Below the pieces are notes generated by a model that was not told the DNA's origin, ran no database searches, and saw only the letters and a list, made by a program, of their open reading frames with translations. A stretch of DNA of 64,000 bases from Aquila chrysaetos chrysaetos. Taxonomy: Eukaryota; Chordata; Aves; Accipitriformes; Accipitridae. This document shows, piece after piece, positions 51,241-62,100 of this stretch; the first letter of the stretch is position 1, and the number at the start of each line of letters is the position of its first letter. The DNA lies in NCBI RefSeq assembly GCF_900496995.4, contig NC_044004.1, positions 5,828,001 to 5,892,000 on the forward strand. Direction: 5' to 3'. Position numbers and translations under genes: made by a program.

Positions 51241-51460
51241 GCCGCCGCGGCCCGCCCCCGGGGGGCTCTCCCGCACGGGCTGGAGGCCTGGGCCGAGCCC
51301 GCTCCCTTCCTCCTCCTCCTCCTTCTCCCTCTCCTCCTCCTCCTCCGGGAGGCTGGGACTTGTAGTGCTGCGAGCCGCGAACTACAGCTCCCACAATGCA
51401 CGACCGGGCTCGGCTCGGGGAGAGGGGTTGCCCGCTGCGCCCAGCCGACCCGCAAGCCCG
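50430..51460 (-). promoter_or_regulatory. RPIA: RPIA CpG-island promoter
   Basis: A dense CpG island covers exon 1 and the first 600 bp of intron 1. Upstream of the ATG, ACTACAGCTCCCACAATGCA (51381-51400, plus strand) matches the ZNF143/STAF consensus. An opposed copy, GGGACTTGTAGT (51355-51366), reads ACTACAAGTCCC on the minus strand. TATA is absent. G-runs (50756-50767 and 50908-50917) lie in intron 1. Confidence 0.75.
51058..51240 (-). CDS. RPIA: RPIA exon 1 (coding part)
   Basis: The exon ends CAG|GTGAGA in phase 0 after HVQ. Two in-frame ATGs compete. The first, at 51240-51238, has G at -3 and C at +4 and yields an Arg/Gly/Pro-rich 42-residue leader. The second, at 51114-51112, sits in CACCATGG, a near-ideal Kozak context, and begins MAEEAKRLA, aligning with human MSKAEEAKKLA. 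Human annotation uses an upstream ATG with a poorly conserved leader, so both forms are plausible. I list the longer one. From the second ATG the protein would be 235 residues, close to bacterial RpiA length. Confidence 0.88.
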
Positions 51461-54400
51461 AAGCAACTTGTGTTATCGATGGATATGCACGCATATAGAC
51501 CGATAGACGGGGTCTGCCGGGGATGGAGGGGTTGAGGCTTTCCCCTAAAGTGCAGAGGAAGGGGAAATGTTCCACCTGGAAGTGCGGGGGGAAGCTCCTG
51601 CACGGTGCCAGGCGGTGCGGTGAGCTCAGGGGGGTTACTCCAACTCCGCCTGGGCTCCCAGAGGTGTTAAGGAAGAGCCTTTCTGGCACTTTCACTCAAA
51701 ACTTCGGAGCACGATCTCGCTGGGAAGTTTTTATGCGTGTTGGGGGGGTTAAGGACTGGCGAGGCAGAGCCTGCCCCAGCTGGGAGAGGTGCCGTGTCGC
51801 AGGACTCACAGGTCGGAACGTGGACATGACCAAAGACGCCGGCTCTTGGAGCGTGCGGTTATCAACCAGCACTCACTCGTCCTTACCCCAGCCTGCAGCA
51901 GGGTCAGGATAAAACCCGGCAGAGGTTTGCTGTCAGGGAGCACACAGAGCCTTTTTGTTGTTGTTGTTGTTGTTCCCCTCCATCCTGGGTTGGCATCTGC
52001 TGAAACCGTTTCTGAAAAATTGGTATTGGAGAGGCAGGTCAACCTTCAAGTACCTCTGCACCAGCATTTTGAGTCCTGGGAGCCACATTAAGACGATGCA
52101 CTGGCATCTCGGTTTCTCTCCAGGCTGCAATCCCACCAAGATGGATGAGAATTGCAGATATTTACCCCTTACTACTCACTCCAAGGTCAGACCACAATGC
52201 ACAGAGAATAATCTTTTTTTTTATTATTTGCACAACAGAAAGCCGCTGTTGGCTTTTTTTTTTTTTTTTTTTAATTCTGTGCATGACTGACTTGCTTTGT
52301 TGCCAACCTCTGTGATTTGGCTGTGATTTTTAAGGGCTAGAAACGTTTCCTTTTGTTTTCCCGGTGTCGGCACACCAGTCTTTGAACAATGGGGTGGTAT
52401 TTCAACAAAGACTCTATTATCATTACCCAGGCTTATCTCAGTGCGGTAAGGCCTTACCTTTCTGCACAGAGCAGGTGACTTGCTATTAAGAGCAGCACGT
52501 GATTGCTGTACAGTCGCCCGGTGTTTTCTGCTAGCTGGCAACGATCTTTCCTGCAAGTTACACATTTTAAAGTGTAAATATGCACATCTAGTGGGATATA
52601 GATTTTGGAAAGATTCAGACCTAAGTACTGTGTTCTTCCATGATGCATTAATGGTAAAACTGAAGGAGCAGCTGACAGGGTTTGGGGTTATTCTGTTCAG
52701 TATCCTAAATGTTTGACTGCTGCCTGAAACAAAAAACAGTCACTGGGGTTTTACGCTGATCCAGGAAGCCCGTCCTTACATGTGGGCATCTCTCAAATCC
52801 CACTGGAGCGGGGAGTGTTAGCCCCGAAGTTAACTATGGGGTGATAAACCTGTTTGTATCCTCACAGCAATGGCTGATGGCTTTGGCTTGAAACACATCT
52901 TGTGGTGCGTCTGCCTGGAGGAAAACAAACATTTCCACTTATAGATAATGGGGCTTTCTGTTAGCAATTTATCGGAATGTGCTGGTGAGTTACAGTTTCA
53001 GTGAAAGCAGGAAAATCCTTCACTTACGGTGTGCTGAGCCTTGCCTATGCACAAAAAGGCAGCGTCGGACATTTTAGAAATTGATTTTCTTTAAGTTTCA
53101 GCAACAACCAGCTCTGCAAACAGCTCAAAGTCTTTTTGTACAAGCCTGTGTTTGTCCCATGTCAAAGCCTCTCCGGGAGCCAACTCTTATCCTTCTCTGC
53201 TTCAGTACGGAGGGAGGTGTTTGAAACTGCTTTGTTTGAACAGACATTTTGCTTGTCGAACAGGGTGGTAACTGTGAGGTGTTAACCCGAGCTAGGTGCC
53301 ACACTGATGAACGGAGTAGCCTGGGCCGTCAGGCTGGTAAGGGTGGCTGCATGATTATGGGTGCTGGATTCTGCATCTGAGGCTGAAATTACATGTTAGG
53401 AAATTACACGGTAGCTGAGATAACAGCTTGCTGTTGACAAAAAGGGAAGATCCTGCTCTTTACTCCCTTCACCCACCATACACTCTCAAGCCGGGTACAG
53501 AGTTTATGCTGGCTCTGGCATTCCTGTGCCCCTGTGCAGATTCACCTTGCCACACAGGCAAAAAAAAGCAGTTTCTTCTTGCCTCTTCTTGCTGTTTTTC
53601 CTGATACGTAAAGCAGCGAACAAAATCAAGGTCAGCTTTCCTTGACCTTTCCTGAGGAAGGCAGCAAGATCGATCAGCTGGGAGTGGGAAAGCTGTAGGA
53701 CCATCTTCTGTGGCAGATTTAGCCCAGGTTAAACCTGTTGGAAAAGCACACGCTAACCTGAGTGAAATCCTAGTGAAGGCACAGCAGCCTCTGGGCATCG
53801 GTTGTGTCTATCCAATTATCTGTATGTCCCTGTTGTTTGGTAAGGCATGAAACAGCTAAAAACCAACAAGACCTATGAAAGTAAAACTTCACCAACACAC
53901 TGGGGAAACCAAGTGGAAGATGGAGCATTTCTAACTCATCTTTCCGGGTAAACTCTCTTTCTGGTTGGCAGTGGCTCTCCAAGCCTGTCATGTTCCAGCA
54001 ATTACGTTCTTGCTACCTAATTTTTTATCCTGCAAACTCCAGTTCAGTGACATTTCTTCTGAATAACACCTGCTTCACTGCTTGTCTCTGGTTTGGTCTG
54101 TTGGATGAAGAATTGCTTGGTTTTATTCTGCTTGTGAAAAGACATCAGCAGGGGTGCTGGTATACTAATTGCAACATACGCAGCTTTTTGATGGTCTGAA
54201 TTCTCCTGGGGGAAAAGGCAGGCTATAAATGATCATTTTGCAGGGGACTACGACTGGCCCTTGGTACAGGGAAGCCACGAGGTGGCACGCTGGGCTTTTG
54301 CCGCTGCGCCTCACTGCTCTGAGAGCAAGTTATTCAAGAAGAGCAGGCAGATCTTTAGCAGTGTTACGTAAAACACCATTCCTATTAACATCCATCCATC

Positions 54401-55119
54401 CTGCAAGAACAGGCTTTGATTTCCACATAAATGGCTGGTCAAATTTAAAGTTATTGTCATATGATTGAAATAGATCTCTTATGTCAGTCAGTCAAAACAG
54501 AATGGAGAATGAGTCATGCTTTGCAAAAAGCAGGAAGTTTGGTTTTGTTGGCACAAATTTTTAATACAGAGAGAAAATTACACGGCTGTATTGCAGTGTT
54601 TGTCTTAGGGATTTGTGAATAACATTGTCCATGCCTTAGAGAATGTTTCCAAAACAGAAAAGTAAAAGCTTTTAGATAGTGATAGTTATTCCTTATGCCT
54701 CAGTGGTAAGGCATCTAGAAGGAGCCTAGAAGAAAAAGTGTACTCTCGTGAAAACTGTTAGAGCCCTCCTAAAATAAAAGGCTGCAATTAGAAGACTGCT
54801 GATCTGGGGCAGGGGGTGGGAGGAAATAGAAGAAAATGAGGTAATACTCATGGGTGTGATAGGAACACTTGCACAAGGCTGTTACTGCTTTGCCTTAAGC
54901 GTAATAAACCTTCATGAACCAGCACAAAGGTAGAAGTGCAAGTCTACTTGTGAAGTATTCCGATATTCTGAAACTTGCTGGGGTCTGTGGTCTCTAAGCC
55001 CCTTGAATAACTAGTGGGACAAGAGATAAGTTACTGTAAAAACCATGGCACAGAACTAGTTTTTCTGCATGGTCTATAAATATAATGGAGTTTAAAATTT
55101 AAATACATTAGAGTTACCC
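51461..55119. other. Intergenic RPIA-EIF2AK3, left part
   Basis: Unique sequence without recognised genes. It contains a (TTG)n run at about 51,955-51,974 and a T17 run near 52,255-52,272. The open frames are of chance length. Confidence 0.6.
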
Positions 55120-55460
55120 TTCAACATGACTGTTCAAAACATTGCTATGCAAGAAAGATTAATTTAATGGGAACAGGTGCAGGGGAGGGCTAGTGAGATG
55201 AACGGGGGGAGCAGAGAGCTAAAAGTGTAAGGGAAGAATAAAAGCCTTTGGCTTGGTTTGCCTAGCAAAACAGAAGGAATTTGATTACTCTTTATAAACA
55301 TATGAAAGGGTAGACACTCGAGAGAGAGGAGTTATCTAAATAAAGAAAATATTAGCACAAGACCATATGGGTACAATAATAAAATGTCATTTAAGTTGCT
55401 AAAAGTGACATGAGCCATTTGGCATGTGGCACAAGGTAAACTCTTTCGGACTTTGTTATA
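55120..55460 (+). mobile_element. Ancient CR1 remnant, distal segment
   Basis: The blocks CTTTGGCTTGGTTTGCCTAG, AGAAGGAATTTGATTACTC, TTTATAAACATATGAAAGGG, GAGGAGTTATCTAAA and CACAAGACCATATGGGTA follow, in order, the conserved distal part of old amniote CR1 elements ('ggcttgtttagcctagc', 'tgattgctctctataaat', 'gaggagttatttaa', 'gcacaagaac'). It is strongly diverged. Confidence 0.6.
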
Positions 55461-55639
55461 ATGAAGTAAGTTAAAAAAACCCCCAAACCTCTGGACTGCA
55501 ATTCAGTGGTTGTCTGGGGAGCAGTGTTCATGACCTGACTTTGCATACATCTGGTGCTTTAAAAGAGCCGTATTTCCAACTCATCAGAAAATAAGAGTGC
55601 AAGCAGGAAGAAAAAATTTAGGTAGAAGTCTAAAAATGA

Positions 55640-56960
55640 CAAATACAAGCTCTTTAAAAACAGTTCACTGAGCGAGCAAAGAGCCACAATTTCAAAATCA
55701 AGAGAGAAAATACATTGACAATTCCTGGTTTATTAGTGGACTGGAGAGAGTGATTAAAAATGAAAAATAAATAGCCAAAATGGGGAAAGCGGGAAATAAA
55801 AAAGTGTTGGTATAAATAAGAAGTTATGAGAAGCAGAGTAGTTATTGGAAGTGAAGCACATCAAAGGAAATCCATAGCTGGCAAGGCTAAATCCCAGAAA
55901 ACCCTAGTAATGCTACAGGCCCATTACTAGATAGACATGATTAAAATGTCAATAATGATGCAGAAGTGTTCATTGAACATTTATGATCTATGTTTGTAAA
56001 GAAGCAGGAAGATATGTGGGTGGATTACTTAACAGTGATGTGATAAATTTCAGTCCATTAGTAACCAATGAAGCTCTTGTCTTCTAGGGTAACTGTGGCC
56101 CAGTAGCTCTGAAACAGCTGGCTGTGGACACCCCTTGTCTGTTGACAGTCATCTTGGTAAACCTTGATACACTAGGGTAATCCTAGAAAGCTAAAAAAGT
56201 GCCAGGTTGGTATCTGTCTTCAGAAACAACAGTTGTATCATATGTAGTAAATGTAGATGTAAGAACAGTTCCTGGATAAGGACCACAGAAAGTTCGTATG
56301 TGACTCAGATTAAAGAATTATTAATGCCAGTCAGAGGTCAAATAGAAATCACATTTCATGCTTCAAGAAGACAACAAATAATTCAATTTCCTCTGGAAGG
56401 TGTAATAAACTTTTTAAAGGATTTTTACTTAGAATGGCACAATATTTTAATTAAAAAACCAGGGTAATAAAGCATCAGTTAAGAATATATTAAACACTGG
56501 CCACATAAATTATTTTTTTTTTAGAACTGGCTATGAATCATTACTGAATAAGGCTACTTCTAATGGGATCCCTCCAGGATCATGTATGCTATAATACGCA
56601 TGTCCATAATCAATATTTTCATTAGTCATCTGGAAGTAAATACAAAATCACTCCTAATACAATTTGCAGATGACATCCGCATCAGCAGGGTGGTACAATC
56701 AGGATGACAAGGGCCATTGTTCAAAACATGGCAAACTCGGTCTGGATAAAGGGACTGCCACGTAAGACAGTCAAATGCAAAGCCACGCATCTCAGGTATG
56801 CGTATGTATGTGGAGGAAGAAAAGCATCGTGCTGTGTGCTCTCTAATGGCCTACAGTCAGTCTTTGGAGGCACACCTAGGGATGTGCTAGAGCCTTTCCT
56901 AGCCCTGGATACAGATGAACACAGCACCCTAATCTCCATATTCTGAAATGGAATGCTGAA
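55640..56960 (+). mobile_element. Ancient CR1 remnant, ORF2 segment
   Basis: Diverged ORF2 blocks are recognisable: CAGGCCCATTACTAGATAGA (about 55,917), GCAGAAGTGTTCATTGAACA, CACTCCTAATACAATTTGCAGATGACA (about 56,650, the reverse-transcriptase ADD box region), GACAGTCAAATGCAAAGCCA and CACGCATCTCAG. No long frame survives. The more distal segment at 55.1-55.5 kb lies upstream of this one, so the two are not a simple colinear copy. Confidence 0.55.
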
Positions 56961-57399
56961 AAAAAAAAGGAAAAGGGGAAGGACAGAGAACTGTAATTTA
57001 AGGGCTGGAGGAGATGCCAGAATTGAAGAGTTTGTAACTAATTTGCTTTGTTACCAAGAAGATAAAGGTGTGGCTTGATAACTACATACCTACCTCTACA
57101 GGGATGAACACTGACACAAAAAGACTCACGGTAGCAGCACAAGTCACGGCATGATCGATCGCAGGCCATGCGCATGCAGTTGGTGTGGGCAATAGCCTGC
57201 CTCGGAGATGGGAGCTGAGGGAGCTGCCCCTCCAGCTCTCCAGAGAAAAGGAGAGAATGGTAACTGCTGGAAGGGGTGGAAAAACGGCCCCTGAAGGATG
57301 CAGAGGTGTTACCCGCTTGATCATCAAAATCCATGAATACATGAAGGAAACACGAGTTGAATGTACCACAGATGGCGACGCTTGGCCAACATGCTGGGG
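56961..57399. other. Intergenic, nothing recognised
   Basis: Unique sequence leading into the EIF2AK3 CpG island. No exon or repeat is supported. Confidence 0.6.
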
Positions 57400-58376
57400 C
57401 AGCCGTTCTTGGGCCTACCGGTCACCACGTTGTGTCAGGTGCGTACCGACCCGGCCAAGCTCGTCCGCCAGAGCCAGGCCAGCCGGGGCAGCCATTAACT
57501 GGGGACCGAGCTCCTGAGGGGAGCGGTTGATCCCGCCATGCCCCTTCCTGAAGGAGACAGGGCCGTCGGCCGGAGAAGGTGCCTGAGGCAATCTAAACCG
57601 CCGACCTCGGGAGGGGGATGACGGCTACGGGCCCCTCAGCAGAGCCTCTATGTGTTGGTGTGGGTTATCGAGCGACGTATGCGGGCCCTCGCCGGGGCCG
57701 GCCGTTCCCTCAGCCCGCCCGGGGGGACACGGCGGGGCCGGGCGCCCTCCGCCGTTCCCGCCCGACGAGTCCATTCCGCCCCGGAGGGGGCTTTTACCCG
57801 CTCCCCCCCCCGTCCCGCGCGCCGGGTGGTGCGCGCCGCTGGCCCCGCCCTGCCGACACGGGGGAACAGCCACGTCTCCAGCCCGGCGGAGGGCCGGCCG
57901 GGAAGGGGCGGGGCCGCACCGCCCGGCGCTCCAGTCAGCAGCACGTGTGGCGCGCCGGCTCCGCCAATCCCAGAGCAGGTCGGTGAATCATGCGCTTTCG
58001 ACTGGTCGGAGCAGCGGGTAGAGGGGAGGGGGAGAGAGCGGCGTGACTCCGATTGGCCCGGCGGCCGTGTTGACAAACACCGCTCCCTCCCTCCCTCCCT
58101 CGCCGCCGGCCGCGCCAATCAAGGGGAAGCGTCGGGCGGAGCGGCGTGGCGCCGGCCCAATGGGCTCCTTCCCCGCCGCGAAGGGGCTGGGCGGCGGTGT
58201 CGAGGGGCGGTTGCGCGCGGAGTGCCGGTACGTGGCGGGCGAGCGGGGCGGGGCGGGGCGCCGGGCGGGGCGGGGAGGGCTGCGGCGGGCGCCCATTCTG
58301 TGGCGGCGGCGGCGGCGGCGTCGGCAGCGTTGATGTCCTAACGGCTGGTTGGCGGCGGGCGAGGCGGGGCCCCTCC
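57400..58376 (+). promoter_or_regulatory. EIF2AK3: EIF2AK3 CpG-island promoter and 5' UTR
   Basis: A CpG island runs from about 57,400 to 58,960. Four CCAAT boxes lie within 200 bp: 57964-57968, an inverted one at 58052-58056, 58115-58119 and 58157-58161. The last is followed after exactly nine bases by CCCCG (58171-58175), one base from the ER-stress element CCAAT-N9-CCACG. An E-box CACGTG is at 57942-57947. There is no TATA box. The start site is not visible; with the last CCAAT box as guide it would lie near 58,220-58,270. Confidence 0.7.
58333..58341 (+). other. Two-codon upstream ORF (ATG-TCC-TAA) before EIF2AK3
   Basis: The ATG at 58333-58335 is followed by one serine codon and TAA, 35 bases before the EIF2AK3 ATG. 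It overlaps the TGA (58331-58333) of a longer upstream frame that starts at ATG 58160-58162 (57 codons, Arg-rich end). Whether either is in the mRNA depends on the start site. The short one probably is, and the long one may begin upstream of it. Confidence 0.5.
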
Positions 58377-58642
58377 ATGCGGGGGCCGCGGTGCCGCAGC
58401 GCTCTGGCCGCCTTCGCTTTGCTGGTGCTGTTAGGGGTGGCGGCGGGCGGCCCGGAGCCGCCGCCGCCGGGCGATGCCGCGGCCGTGGAGGCCGTTTTCG
58501 GGTTGGGGGCGGCCGCCGCTCCCGCCGCTTTGCCGGCAGGTTCGGCTGACGTGACGGTGGAGGACGATGAGGCCGGTGTGGCCCCGGCGGCGCCCGGCGA
58601 GCAGGAGCCTGAGGAGAGCGGAGAGGCCCGCACCGGCGGCAG
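58377..58642 (+). CDS. EIF2AK3: EIF2AK3 (PERK) exon 1, coding part
   Basis: PERK is an ER transmembrane kinase whose luminal domain senses unfolded proteins and whose cytosolic kinase phosphorylates eIF2-alpha. This exon gives the first 88 codons plus two bases and ends GGCAG|GTGGGG in phase 2. The start ATG (58377-58379) begins a signal peptide with Arg residues at 3, 5 and 7 and a Leu/Ala core (residues 9-23). A low-complexity Pro/Ala segment follows. The family-specific blocks are VFGLGAAAAP (human AFGLGAAAAP), DVTVEDDEAG (human EVTVEDAEAL) and APGEQEPEE (human AAGEQEPRG), just before the expected junction to the SLVIISTLDGR exon. The kinase and the rest of the luminal domain are outside the window. 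The Kozak context is weak (T at -3). Identity rests on these three blocks, gene order beside RPIA, and orientation. Confidence 0.9.
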
Positions 58643-59140
58643 GTGGGGCGGGGGGGGGGGGGGTGCCGGTGACTGGGATGAGGGTCGGTGACTGGGACTG
58701 CTGGGGGGGGGGGGGTGTCGGTGAATGGGGCTGCTGTGAGGCGTTCGTCCCTCTGGGCGGGGGGGTCAGTGCGTGGAGATGTTGGGGGGGGGGGTTAGCG
58801 CCCGGTTTGGGGGTCCCGGTAGCCGGGGCGGGGGTCAGTGCCTCAGGGGAGAAGGAGGCAGGGTCCGGGGCTGGGGGGGGTCCCGGGGGTCGCGTTGTGG
58901 GGAAGGGGTCGTGAGGGAGGGGGTTGCGCTGCGGGGGGGGGGGGGGGAATAGCACTCGGTCGGGTCAGAAGGGTTGGAGTGGGAAGAGAGGTGGGAGAGT
59001 TGGGCTGTGGGTTGTTCGTGGGGGGGGGGCACGGATAAATGAGGGTGCTGGGAGGTAGTGCGTGGGGTTGAGCTGTAGGGACGCGCGGGGAAGTATCGGA
59101 AGGTGGGAGGAGAGGGGAAGGGGGGGGGAAGAGATGAATC
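58643..59140 (+). repeat. G-run cluster with short degenerate tandem repeat, EIF2AK3 intron 1
   Basis: Directly after the exon 1 donor the sense strand carries G-runs of 14 (58650-58663), 13 (58703-58715), 11 (58784-58794) and 15 (58933-58947), plus several of 8-10. Between the first two, the unit (T)CGGTGACTGGGA is repeated, and CGGTGAATGGGG follows, forming a small minisatellite. The strand asymmetry gives strong G-quadruplex potential in DNA and nascent RNA. Confidence 0.85.
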
Positions 59141-62100
59141 TCGTGATGCGGCTGGACGTAGCGCTGCAGTGATGGACGGGCTGGACCGAGGGGCGAGGGA
59201 AAGGCTGTGGCAGTAAGAGGGTATGTCAGGACCTCGCCATCGCTAAGGTACTTGTGGTTTTCTGTGGTTGTTAGTGAGAAGAAAGGGTGCCTTAATTCTT
59301 AGACAAATAAGCTGGCGGATGTCATGCTATGTGACATCTGGCCGGTGTGCTTACCCTGGTAATATCAAGTCTCGATCCCTTCCTTGACTTGTCACCGGGT
59401 GCCGGTGCTGTGCCTGCGGGAAGGAGACCCAAAAGCACTGCATCTGTACTCTAAACTCTTTCCAACACCTGCAACTCACAGTTGTTCAGAGCATCATACC
59501 CCTTTCTGTCATCTTTTCTCTTTCTTTTAAAGAAAACGCAGTTCTCCTCTTTACTTAATTGTTTGTTAAACACAGACACTGGTGTAGGCTTGCAGGGAAG
59601 CCAAACACGGAAGACAAATTGCCGAACAAGTTTCGGAATATAACGAGGGGGAATAACCGCATGTGGCCAGAAGCTCTGGCAAAAGGAAGATTTTAATGAA
59701 TGACTCAAGTGCAGAAATGTTACTGAGCTGTTTCCAGTCTCTGAATTGGCTGAGAAAGATGAGGTGATAAGCCACAGCCAGAGTTTAAAGGAAGAAGCGC
59801 ATGACTAAGTCCCTACTATATTTGAGGACCTGTTCTAAAAATGAAAAGCCCAAAGCTTTTTGCTAGTTTACCTGAGCATTCACTTAGAGCAAGAAACCGG
59901 CTGATAACTTGGCATCCTCTTTTCTTTCAGGAGAATCTATTCACGTATTAGCAACAGGATTGTTCTTTTGTGTATCAGGTCATCAAAATCCTACCTAGTT
60001 TATTACAATTCTACTGTATTCAGTTTTCAATAAGACCTTCATTTATTTAGCCGTGAAAATATTTAAAAATGAATTTTCTGTTTGACTACTAGAACTAAGT
60101 AAAATAAACTAAAGATGTTCAATTTAGTAATTTAAGCCTGAGATTAAATGTAGCTGTTCTCTAATTGATTAGTGCATAGGAATAGATTTGCTGTCATCAA
60201 ATAAAATAGAATGGCTGCCTGGCCATAGTATTTGCTTGCATTTCTTTATTTTTTTCATCTGTGTTTGCAAGATCTCTATTCACCTCAGCTAATTGTTCTT
60301 CAGCAATAAAAATATCCATATAATATAGCAGGTCAGTGTAATCTGAAAAAAAACCCAACAAAACCCAAACCTCAGCTGTTTTTGCTGTAGGCAAATGAAT
60401 GTAATCATCTTGGTTTTGAGGATTTTTTTAATTTCCTGGAAGAAAATGTGAGGGTTAGTGAATTACCGTGTTCTTTACATACAAACATGCAGGTTTTGAA
60501 ATTGGAATACCTGTTTAGAGTTCAAGTTTGACAAACAACCGTATTTGCAATGTCCCAAATGGTTTTTGAGGGTTGAGGTTATTAGGGTTTTGGTTTTTTA
60601 ATTGGAACAGCAGTAGTGGTAAATGTTGATGATAACTTCTGCTTTGTTTTTCAAACAAAACCAACTTATTTGAATAAATACAAAGTTTTTCTGTAGTGAA
60701 AGGGTGTAGATGAGCTAAATAAGTATTCATCCCCTATCCTGTTTACATCTTCCCTTGCAATCTTAGCCCTTTTCTTCTGTTGGTGGGTAAATCAGATACC
60801 TTCACTTCTGTAAAGTAGAACAGAGCTGTGCTTAGACCACCTGATCTCAAAAAGTGGGCTGTGTTCATGATGGGATATAAACAATGGTTTTAAGGCCCAG
60901 GACTGGCCTTTTGTCAATATATGTGGAAGTTTGTAGTAGGTATTTTGCATAGTTTCAAGGGGGAGCATTATAACTGCACTTCAGTAACAAGCTTGTGTCT
61001 GTGAGTCAAAGAAAATAGGAAATGGTAAGAAAACATTTTCATTTAACTGTAGAGGCTGTTTGTACGTGGTCGGGATGGGGGAAGTATGTCCAGATGTGTT
61101 TTCATATTGACAAAGTGCAAATAAAATCGTGGCTATATAGTATTAGCTTAGTCTCTGCCAGCTGCTGTGATTACATATACCTTTGTATGCACTATGTTGT
61201 ACTGGCCCCTTGCTTTAGTCCTTCTGCAGGCCATCTGTAAGGGCCCAGAAGGGATTTTCTTCTCCATCACTTGGTTCATAATATGTTCTGGAGCAGCAGC
61301 TAGAGGCAAGGTGAAATGCGTAAGTGTCGTCTTCATTTTACTGATGTTCGTTGTTCAGGTGCCTGGTTGATGGATCTTGGGATTTAAGTAATTGCCTAGT
61401 TTGGAGTGATTCCTTTCTGTATCTTTTTTTGTTCTGGTCCAGGCTTATAGAGACTATTGCAATTCTGGTTTTGCGTTGGTGGGGTTTTTTCCTTCTTTAT
61501 ATCTGTGGGATGTGATTCACTCCTTAGTATAGCCAGTGATTTACTTTCAACGAATGTCTTGCTGTTTCAAGAATTTGTAGCCTGGGTGCTGTTTGTCTCT
61601 ATCCTCCTCTCTTCCTTGGCATTATAGTTGTGACTTTTGACCTTTTTACCTTTGACCTTAAGTTGGGTAATATTTTGTGTTTTGTGTGGGATGGTATGCA
61701 GAATTGAGGTCTAGTTTGGTAGTGTTCTTGGAAAACTTGCATGTTGTTGGAAACTGACTTCTTTGGTCAAGGTAGTCTTTAAGCTTTACCCCAGTCAGGA
61801 GGTAGTGTTGATAAAGCCAGTGATAAGGTATCGTTTTGCAGAGAATAACAGAGTTTATCAGGTTTAACTGAAATAGAAGCTAACACAGAATTCCTTTTCC
61901 TTGCAACTTGTCAATTAGGTATCCCAAAGATGCACCCAGAATATCACTATTTCAGTTTAATGTAATGGAGTTGCAGGTACCTCTAATCTCTTCAGCCAGC
62001 AAAGGCTTGCAAAGAGATGGTTAAAAGGACGGCTCTTTATTCTTGAATCGTGGCCATATTCTACTGGTGTTTATAAGAATTTGCTGTAAGAATTGGGCAT

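Noticed and set aside
50437-51498. 353-codon plus-strand open frame across the RPIA CpG island
   Set aside because: It is antisense to RPIA exon 1 and its promoter, has GC-rich Arg/Gly/Pro composition, and overlaps long frames in other phases. This is typical of stop-poor CpG-island DNA.
52257-52272. T16 run as a reverse-oriented retrocopy tail
   Set aside because: On the minus strand no gene-like sequence or poly(A) signal precedes it. It is treated as a simple repeat.
57652-58341. 229-codon plus-strand and 232-codon minus-strand frames upstream of EIF2AK3
   Set aside because: Both are low-complexity Arg/Pro/Gly/Ala translations of the CpG island, on opposite strands of the same DNA, with no family resemblance.
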